From positions 8,450,001 through 8,514,000 of the forward strand of contig NC_135566.1 of the NCBI RefSeq assembly GCF_964340395.1: DNA of 64,000 nt. Reading direction: 5' to 3'. This document shows positions 22,973-36,361 of this stretch, piece after piece. The notes beneath the pieces are model-generated. The model saw only the letters and a program-made list of their open reading frames with translations. It was not told the origin of the DNA and ran no database searches. Every line of letters begins with the position of its first letter. Position 1 is the stretch's first letter. A program made the position numbers and the translations under genes. Source of the stretch: Glandiceps talaboti. Lineage: Eukaryota; Hemichordata; Enteropneusta; Spengelidae.

Positions 22973-24110
22973 GTCTCTCTGTCTGTCCGTCTGGATAGCT
23001 CAGAAATCAGTGATTCATTCGAATGAAATTTGCTATACACTTTCTTTATTCTAATTGTAAGAATGAATAGGTTATGGTAAATTTGATATGAATATTAATG
23101 ATACATTTGCATGATTAATAATTTCTATAATTGGGCTATATATTTAGAATAAACTCTTCAAAGTCGACATTACTTGATAGGTACATCAATCATCAACCAT
23201 AACAAAACCCACGTGTTCTATATAAAGTTTATTAACATAGTTTTTTGTCGCCATGAGTGATTTGCATAATTAATGATTTTAAATAATAAGACTATATATT
23301 AAAACAAACTTCAAACTTCATGTAATGTGGTGCATACTAATGTGATGCCTCATATCAAGTATAATAATTAGTTGTATTAGCAAAATTTGATTTATATTAC
23401 TATATGTTGTATATTGTCCGAAATGTTTATTTTGTCAAATCTAAACTTGTTATAGGTGTGCCATGTAGGTCAAAGTATGACTAAGTTTTAGTTGAAATTC
23501 ACGCATATGGATTAGACTAATTACCATAATTTGTCACTTTTTGATAATTTTTAAATTTCCTGTTGATTTTTGTAAATTTAAGCTAAATTAACACTCAAAT
23601 TTACTTAGATAACTTTTCAAATTTAGATTAATAAAGATAACGATTATTTCAATTCATCTTTGTTTTGTCAGTGATGAAACTAGAGACCAGATGAGAAAGG
23701 AAGAAGTAATGGAAAGAATTGAAGAACGAAAGGAGATCTTGGAAGAGATCTTGGAAGAGTTGGACGACAAGTGATGAAATGGCGGGAAAACTAATAGAAA
23801 TTCACGTTTAACTAACACTTATACCATTCACAGACGAAGTTCTACAAGTTGATTATTCTACAAAATGACAAGGTCATTCTATGTCATTGACTCTGCTTTC
23901 ATCAAAATAGTACAGTACTCAAATTACTAAAAATCAATATTAGTTTTCAAATTTTTCATGATTAAGATAAATATTGAAGGGTTTGTTATTCTTTGTCGTC
24001 GACTTGTAGTATTGCGCTCCTTACGTAGGTATTTTTGACTGCTCAGAGAAGAAAAATATTAAGGAATGACAACTAACAATTTGACAATAAAATAAATGAC
24101 AAATTGATAT
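22200..24110 (+). CDS. Small secreted Arg-rich peptide gene (unrecognised), CDS 22422-23774
   Basis: Coding exons 22422-22558 and 23672-23774 join in phase (GAT GTA AG|T GAT) to give 79 residues. A likely untranslated first exon ends at about 22238 (GT donor), and the next exon begins at 22391 after TTTACAG. TATAAAG near 22170 could be the TATA box; AATAAA at about 24087 is a likely polyadenylation signal. Residues 1-24 look like a signal peptide (MQKVLTIFIIIALIATL hydrophobic core, ending EDEA). Residues 26-33 are eight arginines, followed by SRSMIDVHSHDV. Residues 46-79 are charged and helix-prone (RIEERKEILEEILEEL). No cysteines are seen. It would be exported, with a basic segment that could bind anionic surfaces and an acidic helix that could mask it; this is inference. 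I recognise no family. Confidence 0.6.
22856..23345. repeat. Second (TGTC)n-headed dispersed repeat
   Basis: TGTC/TGCC runs at 22856-22992, then GAATGAAATTTGCTATACAC and two GCATAATTAATGATTTT-like blocks. This is the same architecture as 13440-14800 but with fewer units. It lies inside the coding intron of the secreted-peptide gene. Confidence 0.6.
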
Positions 24111-24219
24111 GAAAAAGCTGTGTTTTGTTTCATGAGTCACCAAATATTAAACACCATGCCTGAATTGATCGTAATTAAAACCAAACACCTGCTAATAAGA
24201 TTTTAGGAATGGATATAGG

Positions 24220-24266
24220 AAGGATGGATGGATGGATGAATGAATACATAGATAGGTAGGTAGGTC

Positions 24267-24320
<54 letters not shown>

Positions 24321-24540
24321 CAGACATAGACAGACAGGCACACAAACATGCATGCATTCATGCATGCATACATACATACATACATACATACATACATACA
24401 TACATACATACACACACATATACATACATACATACATACATACATACATACATACATACACACACATCCATCCATACATACATACATACATACATACATA
24501 CATACATACATACATACATACATACATACATACATACATG
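24220..24540. repeat. (GATG)n/(GATA)n and (ATAC)n microsatellites
   Basis: GATG, then (GATA)n at about 24268-24321, then (ATAC)n at 24360-24540 with ACAC and CATC interruptions. Confidence 0.95.
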
Positions 24541-25079
24541 GTTTAAACATAAATTTCAATTCAACTTGATATGTCACGGGTAATGGGCCTAAGGCCAATT
24601 ATATTACTACTTTGAATATAATAATGCAAAAATACAAACAGTGTCAAGACAGATGTTATGGTAAGCGTGATGTCATCAGAGATCCTTGCAGGAAATCCCC
24701 AAAATAGCTTAACACAAGTCAGTTGCCGTAGGGGTTCTTTACAAGATGTTGAAGATGAATAAGTTACCGAGGCGTCATTAACCATGATCATAATTATGGA
24801 AGTTCATAGAAATAATCAAGAAGTTGTCTGTAATCAAAATGCAAATGTATTTATTTAAACTTTCTTAACACAAAACTGACTATATTCTTGCAAATGCATC
24901 TGTCATGATCGTGAAGTGCGTAATCATACAATGATAAGTGAAGAACACACGATTCAGGCTTGTCACCCCTGGCCTCTCAGCAGAGTTTTATTTCTGTGGG
25001 CGTGTTCTGTTCTCTTTTTTTTACACAAGTCTTGACAAGTCGATGTTTTGAAAACTTTGTTTACAGGCGATACAAATAC

Positions 25080-25460
25080 GTTGACATGACTTCGATACAT
25101 TCACCGATTCACTCAAGCTTGCATTCGGTCGAAGGTGTATCTTCCCTTTGTAAAACACAGGTTACATCGCTATCTGTGATTTTTCTTTGCTGTCTCACTA
25201 AAGCCTTGATAATGCAAAATCACAGATTGCGAAATGAACAGGTAGGCAAAACAGCTGTAATTGCTGCAGCATAGCTGCTACTATAACAAACGCAAGTGCA
25301 CTGTTCTGACGTGACGGGTAGATATATATGTTAACAATCACAGTGCACTAACTCTTTCAAAAGAAAGATAAATTATACATACTACTATCTCGGTTAATTG
25401 ACCAAACTACTGACCGTATCGCCACACCCTGTGATTTCATTATATTTCGGACAATACCTG
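25080..25460 (+). repeat. Duplicated promoter-side segment of the secreted-peptide gene
   Basis: It resembles 21295-22075 with internal gaps. Shared blocks include CTCTTTCAAAA(G)GAAGATA, CTATCTCG and ACTACTGAC(T/C)GTATCGCCA. The following exons were not copied; the segment ends ~110 bp before the last exon of racemase copy 3. Confidence 0.5.
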
Positions 25461-25567
25461 AACTATATCTCCTTTAGATGCCCTTTTTTCTCATACGGCA
25501 AAGCAATTCAAATGAAAATGTGCCTTCATGTGAATGTATATACATTGTGTGTATCTTGTATCGTCCT

Positions 25568-26733
25568 TCAAAACAAAGATACAAGTTTTTTGATGTCCAG
25601 ATTACCACCAGATAGGACTACACCAACTTTCTTGATGCCTGCCGGTAGTGCTTTGAACTTGTCAGAGAGGACGATTGCCACTGCAGTACCAGCAGATGGT
25701 TCAATACATATCTTGACTCTCTCCCACATCAGTCTAGTTGCTTGCTGAAATAATTATAAAAAAGTGTTGGTGAATTGAAACTTTTATTCGAGGACGACCC
25801 AAATATGCTGAAAATGAACTTGTTTACCGAGCATTTGACAAAATTAGAATTGGTAGTCAATAATAAAACAAAAATAAACAATCTCGCTTTACAGCATTGT
25901 TAGACTGTAATGACGTCATCGGTCCGGGCTTATCAGCCTGCCGTATTTTGGGAAAAGGGAGGTTAGACAGCGCCCACAATTGCTGGTCTATCAATCTACA
26001 ATGGTGTATTTTACTATACTAACACACGCCTTTAGACAGGTATGTTTGTGCTCATATAGTTTAGACAACATGTATACCATAAAAGGAATACATGTTTTAA
26101 AATTATAATTATAAACTGATCCCATATTCAATTCTTACAATAAATTGGGGAATCCTTGATGTTGAATTAACGGAAAGGTAAATATAATTTGATAAAATAG
26201 AGTTGATGGAAATCCTCACAGGAATTAAATTTAACCAACTGTTGGTAAAAGACTTGGTAGAAGACACAGTCCCCTAAATACTTTATTATCATAGTCTGTG
26301 TGACTAAAGGATGAAGCCTTGACAAGAGTGGTCTGCGATACGACATGCTAGTATCTATATAAAGAACACATGTACCACCACAAGCATTATATATGTGAGA
26401 AATGAACTACTTGTATTAACATTCATGCGTGCAAAGAAAAGGTGGACAACAAAGTACAAGTATGTGATATTGCTTTGTTAACTGTGTACAGATCAGCTAA
26501 TACTCACTATTATCTCCTCTTCAGTAACTGCTATGGCATCTTCTACATGATCTCTGATAATCGGCCAAGCTTTCTCACCAACCGAAGACACAAGTCCAAC
26601 AGCAATCGTGTTGGGCAGTCCATGTACTAATATCCGTTCGCCTGCAGCAAGGGATTTAGTACAACAGTCGGCATTGAGTGCTTCGGCTGCATATATCTTA
26701 ATGTCTGGGTTTATATGCTGAAATCATATTTTA

Positions 26734-26764
<31 letters not shown>

Positions 26765-27288
26765 CTTTACATACATTGGTTCACTGTTCACTGTTGCAAC
26801 GCTTACAATGTATGAAAATTAAAGGGCCACGAGCTGAGATTATACGCTTTGGGAATGTAATTTTTACTCCATATGTAAATGATGCTCGGAGTACTAGCAT
26901 TCTAGATTTCTACTTTAATACTGGAACATACTTAACCATCACTTACAACTGAATGAACTACAAACTTGTATTTTAGACAAAACTTATTATCGATTCGATG
27001 GCGTAATTTACTATATGTATATGGAAAGCCCCACTATGTATACAGAAATCCCCACTATGCAATCAGTTGTTCTAAAAAAAATACTGGAAAATATCTGTAT
27101 TAGATGTTAGGCACAGAGCGATGTATTTTCTTGTGACAACGAATGATGATATGTAATTGAGACTTTCATACTGTAGATTAGGATATCCACTTTCGTTCAA
27201 CAGAAAGATCAAAACCGTCTCACCTTTGCAACTATACAAATTCCAGCAACCACCTGAAACTGGTGCCACAATAGCATCAAGATCTGGA

Positions 27289-27329
<41 letters not shown>

Positions 27330-29272
27330 CACTTTTAAAAGCACATATATATTCAATCGTGCTACCATGTAAAGTGAAGGTAGCATTTTCTTCCTGAACC
27401 ACCTTCTTGGTCATGTCTTCTCTCGCCTTTTAATTTATGGAAAGGAATATTTGTTAATTTTCTGTCATCTCATAAGAAGGTAGAGATGCAAGTAGGTGGA
27501 GGACCCCATTAATGTAAGATGTTACAGTAGACATTTAAAGTAAGGGAAATTTATAAACAAAACAAAATAATCATCTAAGATCCAAGTAACTCGTCGTAGT
27601 CATATTTAGATCAAGCTATTCTAAACAAACCTCAGTGTAAGGAGATACGTCGTGTAAGAGCGCCCTCGTCATACATCGGCCTACCATATACCATATAAGA
27701 TACCACACAAAGAGGTCGGTGAGGGCGGAATGACATCAACACGTTGTATCTAAGTCAGTGGCAAGATGAATAGTTCGATGTAGGATAAAAACACTAAAAT
27801 GATCATCATGGACGTCATCAAAAAAAATCTTTAGTAAAAAAAACCAGGAAAAACAGTATTTCAGAAGTGGTTGTGGATTTGACCTCGTTCCCTACATGTG
27901 TTTTAGTGCCATACATTTAATATAACAAACATTCTTCAAATTCTCGATATGACGGCAATTTCTTTTAGAAATATCTGCATTTAGGGGTACAAAACACATT
28001 CCATTAAAAGTGAAATAGTTTTTGTTGAATGAAAACTAAAGCGGTTCAACCCTCTCGCACCCAGACTACAAGAAATACGTGTTTTTTGTTTTGTTTTTAT
28101 CGCACATTGAATTATTGATCTCACCCCTCACAGTCTACAGCTTATACAGCCAATTCTAAATTCATGCATTATGTAGTGTCTCCAATCATTTGAAGAATCA
28201 ACCTAATTTAGATGGTGTACACTTGTCATTGTCATTTGCCATTGTATTTTGTCGACGGATAAATGTGCATATGTGATAGTTATGTATTCGTACGCAACAG
28301 GTTGAGTGACATCTTGTCATATAACACAAAAGCCCGGCGTACGCACCTTTTCACCAGGTTCACATAAAACTACTGTACCACCGTAACCTTTGACCGCATT
28401 AAGTTTGATTTGAGGTGAAATATTCTGCATGACTACAAATGCTTGGATTTCTTTTAATTTTGCAGACAGTGCAACAGCTTGACCAAAGTTGCCACTGCTG
28501 TGCGTTAGACCTTAACTTTGAACTTGTCTTCTGCATTTTCGACTAACTTACTGATTGCGTTGTAGGCACCGCGAAACTAAAGAGAAACAGCATGAACGTA
28601 AAAAAATAATCCAATTAATCATTTAATTAATTATGTCTCTGGTAAGATGTCTAATGCGAAAATCTGAGATTGAGTCATGGGTCTTTAAAAACTCATGAAA
28701 GCCATGAGCCATCATTCAACACATCATTTCTACCTATATCTACTTCAATGACAATTAAATCTTAGACCACTATACAAAAAATAGCGGTCTGAGATATAAT
28801 TCATGACCTTAAACATGCTAGCATCACTGTCATCATCGAAAGTGAATTTCAAGCCGTAAGTTTATTCCCCCCCCCCCCCCCCGACAGGACGACCATGTAT
28901 GGCGCGTAATTTGGGTCAAAATTAGGAAGGAATCCATATTTTAAATTGAACTGATTGGCATTGGTCTTGGATTGCACTATAAATTGAATGTGACTCACGT
29001 GCTTATCTTGAATTGTTCTACAATTAGACTGAATAATCATTCACACATATCTTGATATGCGTTGCCTGTTTAAAAAGAAATATACCAGCTATGACATTTA
29101 CTTTGAATGCCCCTATTTTCTGAAAAAGTTCACACTTGAAGTAGAGTTCTCTCCCTGCAAAACCGTCCATGGTTTTACTTGTCATAACTTGGGTATAGTG
29201 AGCTTCTGGTTTGATCCTTTCCACCGCTTTCTGTACGTCTTCGTACGAAATACAGTACTTATTTTCTGTCAT
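25568..29272 (-). pseudogene. Serine/aspartate racemase-like, copy 3 (pseudogene)
   Basis: Exon remnants in minus-strand order: 29272-29102 (intact, 57 codons), 28576-28347 (230 nt, one base short, causing a frameshift at the THSSGN codons), 27426-27375 (only the first ~17 codons of exon 3), 27290-27224 (exon 4 with a small deletion at the glycine loop), 26717-26508 (open) and 25744-25568 (open). The SSSQHP loop and the exon 4 acceptor are missing; a (TA)n tract at 27291-27320 occupies that spot. The metal-site motif reads AEALNADCC instead of AEPLNADDC. Splice sites of the other exons are still consensus, so it died fairly recently. Confidence 0.85.
27643..27751. mobile_element. Imperfect inverted-repeat element (family A)
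   Basis: AGATACGTCGTG at the left and its diverged inverse at the right, with GAGCGCCCTC and GAGGGCGG inside. It shares sequence with the element at 36083-36172. It lies in intron 2 of racemase copy 3. Confidence 0.45.
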
Positions 29273-32200
29273 GGTGACGGTAGATGTCAGAGATTTCTGA
29301 GACGCAAATTGTTCGGGTATTCAGATACATTAGTACTCTGCAGCAACTCTGACCTGTGTACAAGTGCAACCGTGCTGACCTCTGGGTCAAAATGCTTTAT
29401 CTAAGTTTGTGACAATCATCAAACCATACTTCTGACAGGTGTCAAAAATTCATATTTACCTTTACATATTTCATCAACATTCATCTAAATGCCAGTAGAC
29501 GTCATAATTCCATATCTATACCGTCAAATATTCTTATATTCTATATATTTAAATCAGGTTTTTTTGGGTATAATTCTAAAACTAATTTACATCCCATATT
29601 TGGCGTGATATATATTCTGTGATATTGATGTTGCAATATAAACCCCTTCCTTCTGGAATATTAGGTTCATAATCAGCCAAATGGCACTTTTATGTAATTA
29701 AGTATATCCCTCTCTACTGTTATTATGGGTCAATGCAATTTAAAAGCAATGTGCGTGAAACATATAAGTCCTCTCTTTCTGTCATTTTAGTCATATTATG
29801 TATATACAATGAAAACAATGCTTGTGTTTTAACCACAGGGACTCAAAAAAAAGTCCTTTGTATGTGCTTACTTTCTTTATTGCTTACATTTTTACAATTT
29901 TATTTTACTTTTTAAAGATACCGTTTCCCTACAAGGTGTTATGTAATAAAACTAACGCTTTGAAAAGCGGTGACCCTTAGAGGATGTCGGCAACCTCTGT
30001 ACTGTCATCCCTCGGCTTTTGTTCGACAACCTTCGAGGCACAGACTCAAGGTCTCATTATAAGATTAGGTACAGCCCTGCATTACACTCATTTCAGTATA
30101 TGATAATTTCTATGTGAAATGACTATTCAAGAGTGAGCCCCCCCCCCCCCCCGTGTTATTTGCTGTCCACAAAATGTAATTTGTGTACCAAATTAATACA
30201 GTAAACAGTTTAAATTCTATTAATCTGCTGAGAAAAAGAGTACTGCAGTATTAAAAGCTTGCCGAATTTTGACAAACTGTGGATAGTAAAAAACAGAAGG
30301 CTTATTTTGTGAAAAGTGCATTTACACATGTCATATCACAAGGCACAGGAGGAATATTGTAAAAAATTACACTTTTAACTACTTTTATGTTCAATAGAGA
30401 TGACAATGTATTCCCAATGCTTGTCTTTAGCTGCTATCAACAAATTCTACAATATGTGTCAATTGCTCCACCAAACTTCTGTCTCTTCTGTAAACATTTG
30501 CTGTAAAGCATTGGGAATAAATTACACTCATATTTATAGTGCCATTTTTATTGAACATACGAGTTGTCAAAATGTGTAAATCTTCACATATATTCCCTGT
30601 CCCCTGTGATCATTCATGGGCATGGCAAAGATGACAAACAAATGTTATCGTACATAACAATGCTAGCTCTTTATTTCATGCTCTCATGCAATATCATTTT
30701 ATTCATGGATTGACCAAAAACTTAAAAATAATTACGACAAAATGGACTTCTAAAACTGTACATGTCTTTGAAATTTCTCTTGACAACCCCGATTTTAAAA
30801 GACAAGCACACAACAGTACAAGCATAACTGTATCTGTAATGAGTTAAACATTTGCATTTCACATACTTGCTAGCAAAGGTAATTTGTCTTGTCAGTGCAA
30901 TGATGTACTACATGAATGTTGTGAGAGTAATGCCAATAGAGTGGTTATGTGCAAACCACCAAGGTGAAAGCTAGTCAATTGAATTGAATTTTCTTGAAAA
31001 TATCCAGTTACTTTATTTTTGATGAAGTCAGGTTGGATTACAACAAATTATTTACATTGCTTTTTCCACTAAATTTCTCATCCTAACATGTGTTCTGGAA
31101 CAATTTCCTAAATCAATTGTAAAAGACACATATTGGAAGTATAATTACACTCCATCATTTGAACAGTTTTACGGCCATTTTACGCAGTAGTTCACGTTCA
31201 CAAACAAATTTCCAGTTCCCCTGGCATTTCATGTACATGTAAAGCGGCCATAAAACTGTTCTTATCAAACCATGGTGTGTGTAATACAAGTCTCTCAGTG
31301 CTGTTCCAAGTGTTGTTAATCAAATTGATTTGTTTACTTTCCCTGTTTGTAACAGGTTCCATTTGTCAACGGTCTGATGTCAGCAGTTGTATTAAGAATT
31401 GGGGTTTTGCCTTCATTGTCATGGCATTTTATTCTCTGTACAATTATTTCTACCAAGTTTACAGTTAGACATCATAGACAATATCACACATTTACTCACA
31501 AGATCAATTGAAAATGTGAAATATATCATGTACAAACTCTACTAACATACCAACTATCACACACACACACTCAATACTATTATGCTGTCTTGTTGAACCA
31601 TTATCTCACACGATTTATACTTATTTGATCCTAAAATATTATCAAACAACCTGGAAAAAAAAGTAATGCCTGAATTTATTTCAGTGTTAAAGTGAAGGTT
31701 CTGCTTCTCACAGGTTAATTTGGTTTAATCTGGTTCAATGAATTTGCAGCAATATAGGTGTCTACAACAGAATGGTTCAAGCTGAATTTAAAGGAAAAGT
31801 CCAATCAGACAGATTTATTGGGGCATTTAGTACACTTGTATTGATTACTGCTGTCAACTTATATGATTTTGGGTGATAAAATAGCATCTCAGTAACTTAT
31901 CCAACTTTAAAGAAACCCTACTGCACTTGACATGTGTTCAGCCATGATTTCCTACAAGGGTTTATGGGAAACGTCTAGCGATGACATCACAAATACCCTA
32001 ATATCTTTGTCTTGATACTCTGTATTGTATTTATATCTGAAATAAGTCTGACAGAACTTTTCATTTAACACATTATTAATTGACATCAAAATTATCAAAA
32101 ATTTGTTTCAACAAAGAACACTTATGCCAAGTTACAGAATACTGGATACAAGACTTGGTGCAAACCATGTAAGCACAGAAGGACAGTACAGATAAGATTT

Positions 32201-32998
32201 TAACACAGTGGACTCTTTTTGTATAAAAGTAGAGATATAAACTATCTATTGTAATGTGGATTGGGAAATTGCTTACATCAATATTAAAACTTACATTTCA
32301 GTACTAAGTAGAAAGAAAAAGTAGAAAAACCAGAAGGTCTTTTATCACACAGCCAAGTCACAGCACAAACTCTATTTCATAGCTTTTTCAGAAACAAATA
32401 TCAAAAACAAAGAGAGTTTGGGCATATTCTAAGAAAAAATATCAAATAACAAAGACAAACAAATAACAAGCAGAAAAGTGAAAGTATTTTAAGATAAAGT
32501 TTTAATCTAGCAGGAACATAATATAGTATATCAAATGATAACACAAAAGATATTTAACTATTCAATAAACTTGGTTTCAACAGACATTTGTTCCCTTTTA
32601 ACTTTCATAATCATTTATGAAAAATAATACATTTTGTGATAATTCTTTCAGAATTCTTTATTGAAATGATGTATCTGACCATTAACTTACCTTTGGTGAA
32701 AAGGCAGCCTATAAAAAGCGGCAAGATAGATTGCAAGAAATAATATCTACAATTGTATCAAATGAGATCCATCTTTCTCCATAACTTGTATCATATGCAG
32801 CATAATGCAGTGCAATATTAACAAATCAAGATGCAAAGCTATCAAATGTGCAGTGTTTGTAAGTAGTGGCATCGGCTCAGTTCAATTGGCAACTATCACA
32901 GCAGAAATCAGTGTATGTACTTCTTTATATTTTCTCAGGATCTTGACAAAATTCCAACCATTCCTTTGCTGCACATGATGTAGAGCCACTGGACTAGA
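29273..32998. other. Intergenic; no gene seen
   Basis: 3.7 kb between the start of copy 3 and the end of copy 4. It contains a C16-type run near 30138 and an inverted-repeat element (31161-31261). No coding exon is recognised. A TTTATT (AATAAA on the minus strand) near 32658 may serve as the polyadenylation signal of copy 4. Confidence 0.5.
31161..31261. mobile_element. 101-bp inverted-repeat element
   Basis: GAACAGTTTTACGGCC at 31161-31176 faces GGCCATAAAACTGTTC at 31246-31261, one mismatch in 16. No coding capacity; MITE-like. Confidence 0.5.
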
Positions 32999-35900
32999 TT
33001 AGAACCAAGATGACAGTTTGGAGAGGTCCAGATTACCACCAGATAGGACAACACCAACTTTCTTGATGTCTGCTGGAAGTGCTTTGAACTTGTCAGATAG
33101 GACGGCTGCCACTGCAGTACCAGAAGATGGTTCAATACATAGCTTAACTCTCTCCCACATCAGTTTAGTTGCATGCTGAAATATAAAACAAATATTTTTG
33201 TTAACACTGCAATTTTTGCTGCATTTCATGAATATTACTAAAATCAATCTTAAATTCTCACTTTTCAATGATATCCGCTGGCAAAGGAATATTCTTTGTT
33301 TACATGATTGCTACTAATTTGCATACGACATGGATGTACAGGCTTACTTGTATGTGTATAATTACCGGTATGTGGTTTTATGAAAGCCCTTCATATGATA
33401 AATTAATATCACTGGTAAGCTCATAAAATGTCACAAAGTTAAATGAGCTGGCATGTTTCATTTATTTTTTTTCAAAATGAGAATCTAAGTTTCAAACAGT
33501 GCTTCCATTATCTTTCCTGAACTGTATATTTTGTGTTGTATATAAGCTCTTTGGGTCTCTGGTCTTTATTGCAAATAAACTATCTAACTAAGTAAAAAAA
33601 TTAACAAATATTATCCCTTAATTCTTTCTTGTAGAGGAGAGACAAAGACTTACAATAATTTCCTCCTCAGTGACGGTTATAACATCTTCAACATTATCTT
33701 TGATGATTGGCCAAGTGTTGTAACCAACTGAAGTCTTGAGACCATCTGCAACTGTATCTGGTGGTCCAGGTAGTGGGATACGTTCACCCGCAGCAAATGA
33801 TTTGGCACAATCATCGGCATTAAGTGGTTCAGCTGCATAGATCTTGATGCTTGGTTTTATATGCTGAAATCGAGAAAGAGACATTCAAAAAGTTTTATTT
33901 TTCATAAAATATGAACATTTGATGATATATCAAATGACTGATAAGTAACCTTACAAAAAACTTAATCATATGAGTGAAAAGACAAGCCATTCTTTTCAGT
34001 AACATGACTGTTACATAAAGCATTTACTTAAAAAAGACATAAAACATACAATCTCACCTTTGCAGCTATGCAAATTCCAGCAATCATACCTCCACCAGAA
34101 ACTGGTGCCACAATAGCATCAAGATCTGGAACCTGTAGATAGATTGTAGGTTCAGTTTCAATATATCTGTTTGAACATATTGAGAATTTTTAAGTCTAAG
34201 AATTTTCTTTAAAAAAAATACTGCATCAATGTAAAATATTGACATGTTACCATGTAAGACCTTCAGTAGATATAAGTTGTGCTATATTTCATTAATTTGT
34301 ACATGTTGATAAACAGAAAACCTTGAAATACGTCATTATTCAGATATAATGTGTAAACAATGGTGAAAATATATGGACTACTTCTTTTCTCAACAAATTG
34401 TACATTTGTGGAAAGCTAATATGATATGATTTGATCATGTAATGAGGCAATTATACAATTAATTCTCTAGCAATTACAATAGAGTAACCGTAGTGTTTTT
34501 GTTAAGGTCTGGAAACCATGGTAACAGAAAGGGGTAAATCTGGTAAATTTTCCAAACATTATACCATAATTTTGGTGGGTAACCCAGTAAAAATGACAAG
34601 GGAACTCAGGTAGATTTTACCTACTCACCGCCCTGAACAGAAACACTGAGTAAAATTGTCAAAAAACTAACAAAATTATGGAAAAATATGTCCAGTTACA
34701 GATGAGATAGCGATACTGGGACTCTGACATTGACATAAACCACAAAAAGCACATGTTTCATTGACAAAGACTGTAGGATATGTTATATTGTGTCGACCAT
34801 GCCCTGTCATGGAAGTGGTGGCCACCATGATGCATGGCAATGTATTCTACAGTCGGGCATTGATATAGTTACTAGCATTACGCGAAGGTACTGCCAATAC
34901 AAAGTAAAGGTGTCGATATTTCTTACCTGCTCTAACAGTTCTACACCCATTGTACCCTGACCAGCAATGACATCAGGATGTTGAGATGAGGAAATAAAAA
35001 CAGCATCCTGTTCTTTGGCAACCTTATCTTTCATGTCTTCCCGGGCCTTTAAAAAAAAAAAAGTCATGAAATAAAGGAAATCTTGCAGCGAATAAATGAT
35101 TATCATAATTTGGTTTATAAAACTTCAAAGATTTGGAATCAAAAGACAGCCTTTTTGTAAATTGGCAAGGTCTACATTTTCAAATGTTAAATAAAAACAA
35201 GCAGAGAGGATCATTTTGACATCCAATTTCTCATCTTGTACAACTATATCAGCAAGCTCGAGTCCTTAAACATATAAAATATGCATAAATACAATGACAA
35301 TGTTGTCAAATTCTATTCAGCTTGGTGGCCATGCTCACCTGTAAACATGTAATAAGTAAATACAAGAAACAGTTATGATCTCTGTGAGTTCCTAAAATTA
35401 CATCATTGCAAACAGATAAGCCAAAGTATTTGGACTGGCTAGGAATGCAGTCAGTTCAACCTTATAGCTTTGAAACACTGCAGTTTTTCAAAGGAGGCAT
35501 ACAGCACTAAACTATTGCTTGTGGCCCTCACTTTCTTCCTTCTAGATAGCACATCTAGTGTCCAAACAAAATTATTCTCTTTTGCATAATGGTATTATGC
35601 CATATTGAAGAAACATTTACATTGTTTACAATCATGTAATACTCTTGAGGCATACCACTGGAGAGAGGGGTGGGATGTTAGGTGAATACACTGTACCAAA
35701 AAGTCAACTCTACTTACCTTTTCACCAGGTTCACATTCAACCACAGTAGCACCATAACCTTTGACGGCCCTCACTTTAATCTGAGGTGAAATATTTTGCA
35801 TCACAATAAATGCTGGAACTCCTTTAAGTTTTGCAGCTAGCGCAAGAGCTTGGCCATGATTTCCACTGCTGTGTGTTACGACTTTAACTGTTGACTTATC

Positions 35901-36082
35901 TTCTGCTTTTTCTAGTAAGTTACTGATGGCATTATAGGCACCTCGAAACTGCATGAAAAATGAATTAAAAAAATAAATAAAAATAAACAATCACGCTGTG
36001 ATTGTGAAAGCTTGATAACAAATTACAGCTACCCTATTTGTACCTAGAAACTTTCAAAACACTTCACATTTTCATAGGGATG

Positions 36083-36172
36083 TAGTCTGTAAGGTCCGCC
36101 CTGACGGAGCGCCCTCACACATTGGCCAACCCCTCGATGAGGGTGGAACGTCACGACGTATCTTACAGTCTA
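36083..36172. mobile_element. 90-bp inverted-repeat element (family A)
   Basis: TAGTCTGTAAGGT at the left and CTTACAGTCTA at the right. Inner GAGCGCCCTC and GATGAGGGTGGAACGTC blocks are shared with 27643-27751. It lies in intron 1 of racemase copy 4. Confidence 0.5.
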
Positions 36173-36288
36173 ATAGGGATGATGATACCAATACATGTAG
36201 TTATCAAATTTAACAATAGTGTGTGTCAGTCATGATTTTTAGGTGTTGCTGTGTATATGAGGGTACCAATGGTGGTAGTGGTGGTGAT

Positions 36289-36291
<3 letters not shown>

Positions 36292-36360
<69 letters not shown>
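36292..36360. repeat. (GT)n microsatellite
   Basis: About 69 bp of GT repeats with one GA and one TA interruption, in intron 1 of racemase copy 4. Confidence 0.95.
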
Positions 36361-36361
<1 letters not shown>

